From positions 1 through 64,000 of the forward strand of contig CAJXLF010000001.1 in the NCBI GenBank assembly GCA_913055805.1: a DNA stretch of 64,000 nucleotides, read 5' to 3'. The notes below the pieces were generated by a model. The model saw nothing but the letters and a program-made list of their open reading frames with translations. It searched no databases and was not told the origin of the DNA. Positions 57,864-64,000 of this stretch are shown here, in pieces. The translations under genes and the position numbers were made by a program. Source of the DNA: an uncultured Salinisphaerales bacterium. GTDB taxonomy: Bacteria; Pseudomonadota; Gammaproteobacteria; Nevskiales; CAJXLF01. Position 1 is the stretch's first letter, and each line of letters begins with the position of its first letter.

Positions 57864-58493
57864 ATGTCCGAGCAACCTGCGCTGAAACCCCGTAAAACCC
57901 CGCGTCACGCGCGGTCACGGGCCACCGTGGAGGCCATACTGGAGGCTGCTGCTCACTTGTTGCAGGCAAAGGGTTATGCGCGCCTGACCACCAATCACGT
58001 GGCCGAGGCCGCCGGAGTGAGTATCGGTTCGCTCTACCAGTATTTTCCCAACAAGGAATCCATCTGCCACGCCCTGGCTGAACAGCACTTCGAGGAATTC
58101 ACCCGGCGCTACCTTGAATCCCTGGACAGCGTGGCGGGGCAGCCACTGGAGGCGCAGGTCAGGGCGCTGGTGCGTGTCGGGGTTGAAATCGTAAGGGACA
58201 ATGCCGCCTTCTCCGGCAATCTCTATCCGGAGCTGGGCAGTTTCGGCGGGCTTGATCCGGTGCGGGCATCCAGGCAGAAAATTATCGAGGTGCTGAAGGG
58301 CGCCATCGAGGCACTGCCGGATTCATTGCGGCCAGCCGATCCGGAAATCACCGCTTATATAGTGACGGTCTCTTGCGGCCAGCTGATCGGTGAGGCAGCG
58401 ATCCATCGACCGGCCTGGCTCAATGACCCGGAATTCGAGAATCAGATCTGTCAGCTTGTGCTGGGCTACTACAATCGCCTGGGCTGGACCTGA
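57864..58493 (+). CDS. TetR-family regulator
   Basis: A 209-residue TetR protein; the helix-turn-helix LTTNHVAEAAGVSIGSLYQYFPNKESI (about 41-67) is of the AcrR class with the YQYF motif. It is divergent from the membrane protein/hydroxylase operon, with one strong palindrome between them. The start at ATG 57864 gives the usual basic leader (KPRKTPRHARSRATVEAIL). Effector unknown. Confidence 0.9.
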   Translation: MSEQPALKPRKTPRHARSRATVEAILEAAAHLLQAKGYARLTTNHVAEAAGVSIGSLYQYFPNKESICHALAEQHFEEFTRRYLESLDSVAGQPLEAQVRALVRVGVEIVRDNAAFSGNLYPELGSFGGLDPVRASRQKIIEVLKGAIEALPDSLRPADPEITAYIVTVSCGQLIGEAAIHRPAWLNDPEFENQICQLVLGYYNRLGWT

Positions 58494-58537
58494 CCGAAAC
58501 AGTACAATACGCGGTCCGTTTCGACTGATGTCTAGCC

Positions 58538-59377
58538 ATGCAAGCTGCCGAGCGCCGAGTCCGTACCTCGGTCAACACCAATAAATTACGCAAGCGCCTG
58601 CGCCGCCAGGTGGGGCAGGCGATTGGCGACTACAACATGATCGAGGAAGGCGATCGCATCATGGTCTGTCTGTCCGGCGGCAAGGATTCCTATGCCATGC
58701 TGGACATCCTGCTGTCGCTGAAGAAGGCGGCGCCGGTCAACTTCGAGCTGCTGGCCGTGAACATGGACCAGAAGCAGCCGGGCTTTCCCGAACATGTGCT
58801 GCCCGAGTACCTGGGATCACTTGGTGTTCCGTATCACATCATCGAGAAGGATACCTACAGCACGGTGACGCGGGTCATTCCCGAGGGCAAGACCATGTGC
58901 AGCCTGTGTTCGCGTCTGCGCCGCGGCACGCTATACGGTTTTGCCAAGGAGCATGGCTACAACAAGATGGCGCTGGGGCATCATCGCGACGACATCGTCG
59001 AGACCCTGTTTTTGAATATGTTCCATGGTGGCCGCCTGGCAGCCATGCCGCCCAAGCTGCTCAATGACGAAGGCGACGTGACGGTGATCCGGCCGCTGGC
59101 TTATTGCAAGGAAACCGACCTGGCGCGCTATGCCGAGGTGATGGACTTCCCCATCATTCCCTGCAATCTCTGCGGCTCGCAGGACAATCTGCAACGCCAG
59201 AACATCAAGGCCATGCTGGCCGACTGGGAGCGCCAGCAGCCGGGGCGCACCGAAACCATATTCCGGTCCCTGACCAATATCGCGCCCTCACAACTGGCGG
59301 ATCGCTCGCTGTTTGATTTTGCTGGTCTGGGCAGCAAGGGTGCTGGCGGGGCGAACTGGTTGCGATCGGAAGATTAG
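58538..59377 (+). CDS. ttcA: tRNA 2-thiocytidine biosynthesis protein
   Basis: A 279-residue TtcA, which thiolates cytidine 32 of some tRNAs using ATP and a [4Fe-4S] cluster. The PP-loop SGGKDS is at 46-51; cluster cysteines are C121 and C124 ([11 protein letters not shown]) and C209 or C212 (PCNLCGSQ). [14 protein letters not shown] is the conserved helix after the PP-loop domain. Length is normal (about 300). It stands alone, 44 bp after the TetR gene. Confidence 0.96.
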   Translation: MQAAERRVRTSVNTNKLRKRLRRQVGQAIGDYNMIEEGDRIMVCLSGGKDSYAMLDILLSLKKAAPVNFELLAVNMDQKQPGFPEHVLPEYLGSLGVPYHIIEKDTYSTVTRVIPEGKTMCSLCSRLRRGTLYGFAKEHGYNKMALGHHRDDIVETLFLNMFHGGRLAAMPPKLLNDEGDVTVIRPLAYCKETDLARYAEVMDFPIIPCNLCGSQDNLQRQNIKAMLADWERQQPGRTETIFRSLTNIAPSQLADRSLFDFAGLGSKGAGGANWLRSED

Positions 59378-59378
59378 T

Positions 59379-59518
59379 TCACGCAAAGCTCGCAAAGGCG
59401 CAAAGCTATCAAGGAAGCTATTCCGGCATCCACATTTTGCAGGTGGTTGATAGGACGTTATTTCCGGAATGACGGGTTCCAAATTTATCTGCAGATATTC
59501 ATTGGCGCCTTTGCGTGA
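59379..59518. repeat. Repeat unit with 10-bp inverted ends
   Basis: TCACGCAAAG (59379-59388) and CTTTGCGTGA (59509-59518) are exact inverted ends of a 140-bp unit that fills the gap between ttcA and the M48 gene; GCAAAGGCGCAAAG and GGCGCC extend the similarity. A related GCGCAGAGGCGCAAAG lies at 18849-18864. An inner ATTCCGG / TTCCGGAAT pair is also present. No gene. Confidence 0.6.
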
Positions 59519-59523
59519 GTCGT

Positions 59524-60324
59524 TTATTCCAGAGGCGGCCAGGGCAGGGTGGCTTGCTGTGCGTAACCACGCTGCCCAATATGTGCCTGGATCGTGCTGA
59601 TGCGTTTGCGCGACAGGGGATGCGATGTGGCCCAGGCCAGACCTGGGATATCCTTTTCCAGCAGGCGTTCGAAGAAGGCGGTTGAGCCGCCGACGTGACC
59701 ATAGGCCTTGTTCAGTAATTGCAGGCCGTAGATGTCCGCCGCCGTTTCCTGACCGCGACTGTAACTGAGCTGCGCCAGGTTGAGTGTGCTGCCCAGGACC
59801 CGTCCGATGGTGTCGTCGCCGAACATCAGGGCGGACAACGAGGCAATGACCAGGCCGCGCCCCAGGCCTCGCAGATGATCGCGGTGGGCGAAATGCCCCA
59901 GTTCATGCGCCAGCACCATGGCCACTTCGTTTTCCGATTCGGCCTGACTGAGCAGGGCGCGCATGATCACGATGCCGCCGCCGGGCAGGGCAAAGGCGTT
60001 GATGTCATTGCCGGGCGCTACCGCCAGTTCAAAGTCATAACCCATGTCATCAGCGTGGTCGAGCAAACGCTCGAGCACATCTTCAGTGGGGTCGAGAAAG
60101 GGATCATCCGGATCGGTTTCCATGGGGAAGCGCAGCTCCGCTAGATGATCGGCCTCGAAATCGGCCGGCAGGTGGTCCACCGTCAGATCCACCGCCAGGC
60201 CGAGCAGGAAATACAGCCCGAGCAGGATGGCCAGCGCGCCGCCCAGCAGGGTTGCCAGGTCGAGCAGGGGATGCCTCTTGGAGACGTTGACGTTTTCCTT
60301 GGGTAGCTTGGGAACGTAGCTCAT
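59524..60324 (-). CDS. M48-family metalloprotease
   Basis: A 266-residue membrane-anchored zinc protease. A single hydrophobic span (residues 22-46) anchors it, and HELGH at 140-144 is the zinc motif; the third ligand is probably the glutamate in GQETAADIYGL. M48 proteases cut misfolded envelope proteins. ATG 60324 follows AAGGA; an upstream in-frame start would read into the YbjQ gene. It is the last of three genes separated by 10 bp each (two YbjQ proteins, then protease). Confidence 0.92.
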   Translation of the reverse strand: MSYVPKLPKENVNVSKRHPLLDLATLLGGALAILLGLYFLLGLAVDLTVDHLPADFEADHLAELRFPMETDPDDPFLDPTEDVLERLLDHADDMGYDFELAVAPGNDINAFALPGGGIVIMRALLSQAESENEVAMVLAHELGHFAHRDHLRGLGRGLVIASLSALMFGDDTIGRVLGSTLNLAQLSYSRGQETAADIYGLQLLNKAYGHVGGSTAFFERLLEKDIPGLAWATSHPLSRKRISTIQAHIGQRGYAQQATLPWPPLE

Positions 60325-60334
60325 TGGTCCTTGA

Positions 60335-60781
60335 TTATTTTTTCCGTACCGCAGTTCCGTAGGCGCAGACCTCGAGGCAGGCGACGCCGCGTCTGGCCAG
60401 ATGCTGGGAGCCGACGGCTGAGGTTTCCACCCGCACATGCAGAAACATATCTGCCTGGGGGTAAGACTCCTTCATGCGCAGTACCGCTTCCCGACGGGCG
60501 CGATCAATGAGAGTTTCATAAGCGCCCACACGACCGCCAAACAGGTTGCGCAGGCCAGCCAGGAAGCGCTTGAAGTAGTCGACCGAAATCACCACGGTGC
60601 CTATGGCCAGTCCCAGAGTTTCGTATTGCCCGGTCGGAATGACTTCCGAGGGGACCGTAGCCTGATGGATGAGTTCGTGTTCACGTTTCTGGATGCTCTG
60701 GTAATGCCGCCGTTCGATGAAGCTGCCGACCAGATAACCCGCTACCAGCAGGGTCAGAAAGACGATCAGGTCGATATTCAT
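60335..60781 (-). CDS. YbjQ/UPF0145 family protein with membrane anchor
   Basis: A 148-residue protein: one N-terminal membrane span (IDLIVFLTLLVAGYLVGSF) followed by a YbjQ-type domain (VISVDYFKRFLAGLRNLFGGRVGAYETLIDRARREAVLRM split near residues 63-102; YGTAV at the end). UPF0145 proteins form pentameric beta rings and were once called heavy-metal-binding; function is unknown. The second copy in the operon lacks the anchor, so the two may form a mixed membrane-tied ring. Confidence 0.88.
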   Translation of the reverse strand: MNIDLIVFLTLLVAGYLVGSFIERRHYQSIQKREHELIHQATVPSEVIPTGQYETLGLAIGTVVISVDYFKRFLAGLRNLFGGRVGAYETLIDRARREAVLRMKESYPQADMFLHVRVETSAVGSQHLARRGVACLEVCAYGTAVRKK

Positions 60782-60791
60782 TCGCTGATCT

Positions 60792-61109
60792 TCACTCGTT
60801 GATCTTCACGGCGGTGCCGTAGGCAAAGAGCTCGGCCGCGCCCGGTGCAACGGCCGAGGTGGCGTAGCGTACATTCAGAATGGCATTGGCACCCAGTTGT
60901 TCGGCCTCGGCCACCATGCGGGCGGTGGCTTCTTCGCGCGATTCCTGCAGCAGCTCGGTGTAACCCTTCAGCTCGCCGCCAAAGAGATTTTTGAAGCCGG
61001 CCATGATGTCGCGGCCAAGATGTTTGGCGCGGATGGTGCTGCCGCTGACCATGCCGTAGTGTTCGGTGATGCGTTTGCCGGGCACGATCTGCAGGGTGGT
61101 AAGTAGCAT
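60792..61109 (-). CDS. YbjQ/UPF0145 family protein
   Basis: A 105-residue soluble YbjQ protein of normal length. LLTTLQIVPGKRITEHYGMVSGSTIRAKH, GGELKGYTELLQESREEA and ANAILNVRYATSAVAPGAAELFAYGTAV are the conserved blocks (pieces of residues 3-100). First gene of the operon YbjQ, anchored YbjQ, M48 protease. GGAGAA lies before the ATG. Confidence 0.92.
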   Translation of the reverse strand: MLLTTLQIVPGKRITEHYGMVSGSTIRAKHLGRDIMAGFKNLFGGELKGYTELLQESREEATARMVAEAEQLGANAILNVRYATSAVAPGAAELFAYGTAVKINE

Positions 61110-61139
61110 TTGTTGTTCTCCTGGGTGTCAGTAAGGGGT

Positions 61140-63326
61140 TCAGAATACGCCATTGTTTCGCAGGGTACGTACCAGCAAACGCCGGGTGATGCGATCCTGC
61201 AGGTTACTCGCAGTGTCCAGTTGCAGACGTTGCAGATAGGGTGCGGCCGCGTCCGGTGGTGTGCCCGCCTTCAGGGCTTCCCACGTAAGGCGGAGTTTGC
61301 CATGCGCATCGGCATAGGCCTTCAGACCCTTGAGCGCCTTGCCCAGCGCCAGTTCCTCATCGGTGAAATCCGTGCCAAACGGGAAGGCGCTGAACAGGCC
61401 GCGGTTGCGGAAAGCGCTTAAAACCTGTTCCAGCCGTTCGGGCAAATTTTGCCGGTAGGCTTCGGGGATTTCGTATTCAGCCTCGACCTTGCCGGCGCGT
61501 TTGGCGACTTGTAGCAGTTCCGGCTGAAAACGTGAGTCGGCGACGTTCAGCATGGCCTTGAACACCTCGTTGTCCGTTTTCGAGCGAAGATCGGCAATCC
61601 CGTATTCGGTGATGACGATGTCACGCAGATGCCGGGGTATGGTGCAGTGGCCGTAGTTGAAGACGATGTTGGAACTGACGCCTTCACTACTTTCCCTGGT
61701 CGCCCGAACCATGAGCACGGAGCGTCCGCGCGGTAGCTGATGGGCCATGGCGACGAAATTGTATTGACCGCCAACACCGGAGAGGACGCGACCGTCTTCC
61801 AGGCCATCCGAGGCCACGGCGCCATTCAGCGTGGCCATAAGCCCGGTATTGATGAAGCGGGCGTCATGCCGTTGGGCTTTGTAGAGACGGGGGTTGTGAT
61901 CCAGTTGATTGACCTTGTAGACGCCGGTCATGCAGATGCTGTTGCGTTCAGTGTCATTCAGATCGCGCAGGGCCTGATAGAAGTCATTGGGTCCCAGGAA
62001 AAAGCCGCCGTGCAGGACGATGCCATTACGCAGGGCCTTACCCAGGCATTGCGTGCCAAGTACGTGCCGTGATTCGGGGTCGGCTACATTGGCGATAACC
62101 CGCGTGCCATCGGGCGCGATGATGTAACCGTCGTCGTATCGGGTGGCGTCATTGAAAAAGCCATGATGCTGCAGGGTGTTGAAATCACGGGTGCGAATCA
62201 CTCGCACACCTAGAGAGACCAGACCGTCAAGTACGCCGGCGTCCAGGTTTTCAGGGTTACAGCGTTCTTCGTTTATGAGTTGTTGCAGGGCCCAGAAGTC
62301 GTACACGCGGCGTTTCAGGATGCCGTCCTTGAGCAGGTGCAGGAAGCCGTCAACGAACATTTCAGTGGCGCCGTACAGGCCCTGCTCGAATCCCCCTGTG
62401 CCGCCGATGTCGTCGATCAGTGCCGCAGCCTTGGCGCTGATGCCGGTCGCTTCGAGTGCCTGCAGATAGCTGCTGTTATCGCTGTGGCGCAACTGCAGGG
62501 CATTGACGATGGCATCGCCCAGCGCACCGATGCCGATTTGCAGGGTGCCGCCATCGGGAATCAGGGCGCTGGCCTGCAGGCCGATCAGATAATCGGCGGT
62601 GCCGACCGCCATTTTGGGAGTGCCGAACAGGCGGGTGTTGAAGTCCGGGTTATCCAGAATCAGGTCAAAATCTTCCGGGTCGGCTTCGGCGTCGTGGGGC
62701 ATCCAGGGCAGCTGTTGATTGACCTGGGCGACAACACAGACCCGGCGTTCGCCTGCAGCCTCGGCAGCGCGCAGCATATCCACCAGCTCCGGGCCGGTAT
62801 CCGGATTACTCGACAGACTCAGGCGGGTACGGCCGTTGATGTCACGTTTGCAGACGGTCTGAGCCGCTACATTGCAGCCCTGCGCAAAGACATCGCGCGC
62901 CGCATGGCTGTAGTTGGAGCTGATGTAATGGTGCTGGGCGTGGTTGTTGGCCAGCATGGCGCCGGGTTTGAAGAAGAATTCGCAAACCTCGACGTTGGGC
63001 GGCAGGCGCCTGGCGCGCAGGTCCAGCATGTAATCCAGGTCGGGGCAGTCGCCGAATACGCGTTCCACGAAGGGATCGAGAAAGGCTTTTTCCAGTGCGC
63101 TGCTACCGACCGGTTTCTCAAGGGAGAGGGCGGTCAGAATGCGCAGATGCAGGCGGGGGTCGGCCTTGACCCGGGCATAGAGGGCGTTAATCAACTGAAT
63201 GGGCTTGCCCAGTCCCAGCGGCATGCCGAACACGATATTCGGACCGACCTGTTCGATGATGGCGTCAACGCAGGCTTCCACATCCTCAATGAAACAGCCG
63301 GGGTTTTTCATGAGTGCTTTCATCAT
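61140..63326 (-). CDS. Acetyl-CoA hydrolase/CoA-transferase family protein
   Basis: A 728-residue protein whose core matches acetyl-CoA hydrolase/transferase (the 4-hydroxybutyrate CoA-transferase/Ach1 class): GGTLQIGIGALGDA, then GVGGQYNFVAMAHQL and the VITEYGIADLRSK block, whose glutamate would form the CoA thioester. The family is normally 430-550 residues; here about 100 extra residues lie between the domains (NEERCNPENLDAGVLDGLV to TYKVNQL-like region) and about 100 at the C-terminus. Start may be 63326 or 63323 (MMKALMKN). Role: moving CoA between short acids, or hydrolysing acetyl-CoA. Confidence 0.88.
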   Translation of the reverse strand: MMKALMKNPGCFIEDVEACVDAIIEQVGPNIVFGMPLGLGKPIQLINALYARVKADPRLHLRILTALSLEKPVGSSALEKAFLDPFVERVFGDCPDLDYMLDLRARRLPPNVEVCEFFFKPGAMLANNHAQHHYISSNYSHAARDVFAQGCNVAAQTVCKRDINGRTRLSLSSNPDTGPELVDMLRAAEAAGERRVCVVAQVNQQLPWMPHDAEADPEDFDLILDNPDFNTRLFGTPKMAVGTADYLIGLQASALIPDGGTLQIGIGALGDAIVNALQLRHSDNSSYLQALEATGISAKAAALIDDIGGTGGFEQGLYGATEMFVDGFLHLLKDGILKRRVYDFWALQQLINEERCNPENLDAGVLDGLVSLGVRVIRTRDFNTLQHHGFFNDATRYDDGYIIAPDGTRVIANVADPESRHVLGTQCLGKALRNGIVLHGGFFLGPNDFYQALRDLNDTERNSICMTGVYKVNQLDHNPRLYKAQRHDARFINTGLMATLNGAVASDGLEDGRVLSGVGGQYNFVAMAHQLPRGRSVLMVRATRESSEGVSSNIVFNYGHCTIPRHLRDIVITEYGIADLRSKTDNEVFKAMLNVADSRFQPELLQVAKRAGKVEAEYEIPEAYRQNLPERLEQVLSAFRNRGLFSAFPFGTDFTDEELALGKALKGLKAYADAHGKLRLTWEALKAGTPPDAAAPYLQRLQLDTASNLQDRITRRLLVRTLRNNGVF

Positions 63327-63501
63327 AATCAAAGGGCTCTGCCGGCATGTTAGCTTCCGCTTCACAAAGCTGCCATCTGCAGGCTCTAGGCTATTCGGGT
63401 TAGGCAGACTGGCCGACGCAGGCTAAACTGTCATGACAGACCCGTAGAGCGGGCATTGATATTGCTTCAGGGCGGCAGGCCTGATGGACCAGAGAGGGAA
63501 C

Positions 63502-64000
63502 ATGAAACACGCACGCTTCGCCGACAAATACGAATTGTCGGATAACTTCAGTTGGGTACAGTCCATACCCTTTATTCTTATCCACCTTTCCCTGATCGGT
63601 ATTTTCTGGACCGGATTTACCACGGAAGCCGTAGTGATCTGCGTCACGCTGTATGCGGTACGCGTGTTTGCCCTGACCGGCGGTTATCACCGCTATTTTT
63701 CACACCGCAGTTACAAGACCAGTCGCTTCTTCCAGTTCATACTGGCGCTGCTGGGTTCGACGGCTCTGCAGCGTAGTGCAGTGTGGTGGGCAGCCAAGCA
63801 CCGCGAGCATCATCGTTTTTCCGATATGCCCAATGATGCGCATTCTCCCCGTCAGTACGGTTTTCTGGACTCGCATATGGGTTGGGTGTATCGCGAAGCC
63901 CGCTGGCATGCGGATCTGGATGGCGTCAGTGACCTCACCAAGTACCCTGAGCTGATGTGGCTGCACAAATATCACTATGTGCCGGGCCTGGTGGTGGCTT
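63502..64000 (+). CDS. Acyl-CoA (delta-9-type) desaturase, 3' end beyond window
   Basis: The first 166 residues of a membrane desaturase, read from ATG 63502 with AGAGAGGG 7 bp upstream. The histidine boxes GGYHRYFSHRSYKT (H-x4-H) and KHREHHRFSD (H-x-x-H-H) are those of stearoyl-CoA-type delta-9 desaturases. The third box and the last membrane spans lie outside the window. It introduces a double bond into acyl-CoA for membrane lipids, with electrons from a ferredoxin or cytochrome partner. Confidence 0.92.
   Translation, partial: MKHARFADKYELSDNFSWVQSIPFILIHLSLIGIFWTGFTTEAVVICVTLYAVRVFALTGGYHRYFSHRSYKTSRFFQFILALLGSTALQRSAVWWAAKHREHHRFSDMPNDAHSPRQYGFLDSHMGWVYREARWHADLDGVSDLTKYPELMWLHKYHYVPGLVVA

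Noticed and set aside
62280-63353. 357-codon plus-strand frame opposite the acetyl-CoA hydrolase gene
   Set aside because: Antisense shadow; the minus strand has the conserved catalytic blocks.

Overview
The window looks like chromosomal DNA of a GC-rich (roughly 58-60 % by eye) gammaproteobacterium that lives on lipids, hydrocarbons or steroids. Pointers are the argS / SPOR-protein / priA block, ttcA, a three-gene pntAA-pntAB-pntB transhydrogenase, a WS/DGAT storage-lipid acyltransferase, paired DUF1302 outer-membrane proteins, several desaturases and hydroxylases, and many acyl-CoA enzymes. Species cannot be fixed from the sequence alone. No rRNA, tRNA or CRISPR array was recognised.

Layout. 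1-930: IS debris, namely an IS21-type end abutting an IS3-family orfB whose right end cuts an integron attC site. 930-2985: a small integron cassette array with three attC-bounded cassettes (higBA toxin-antitoxin, brnTA toxin-antitoxin, an AT-rich membrane protein); no integrase is visible. 2982-9155: small housekeeping and accessory genes (TfoX C-terminal protein, four GNAT or NTF2-like proteins, two ABM monooxygenases with a MarR regulator, a 2OG oxygenase, an EXPERA protein, a short MgtE). 9179-16115: DUF1302 outer-membrane proteins around a flavin reductase-MarR fusion, then WS/DGAT. 16204-28226: cysC, a TetR regulator, DUF1214, sulfotransferase and SDR on the plus strand, facing a minus-strand operon of hydrolase, PrpE-like acyl-CoA synthetase, lipase, ferredoxin reductase and beta-lactamase-fold hydrolase. 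28366-28849: a chromosomal RHH/RelE toxin-antitoxin pair. 28863-38146: a branched acyl-CoA (Liu/Atu-like) catabolic locus with a three-part biotin carboxylase, acyl-CoA dehydrogenase, two crotonases, SDR and a TetR regulator with two clear operators. 38216-51904: periplasmic proteins, TetR-desaturase, SPOR/argS/priA, LemA-DUF2207, a helical-repeat protein and a Na/Pi symporter. 51969-64000: transhydrogenase, 5'-3' exonuclease, sterol-desaturase family protein, ttcA, YbjQ-M48 operon, acetyl-CoA hydrolase and the start of an acyl-CoA desaturase.

How it fits together. Outer-membrane DUF1302 proteins probably help hydrophobic substrates in; lipases, an HSL-type hydrolase and the beta-lactamase-fold hydrolase would release acids; PrpE-like ligase, the IVD-like dehydrogenase, the carboxylase and crotonases would burn branched acyl chains; WS/DGAT would store surplus carbon. 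CysC makes PAPS, the donor used by the nearby sulfotransferase.

Most unusual points. (i) The integron array, whose toxin-antitoxin cassettes carry their own apparently leaderless promoters and operators, and whose attC sites are read as protein C-termini. (ii) A DUF559 nuclease gene bounded by inverted palindromic repeats that sits exactly between the biotin-carboxylase and biotin-carrier halves of what is normally one MccA/AtuF-type gene, with solo copies of the same repeat elsewhere in the window. (iii) A WS/DGAT with a histone H1-like basic tail.
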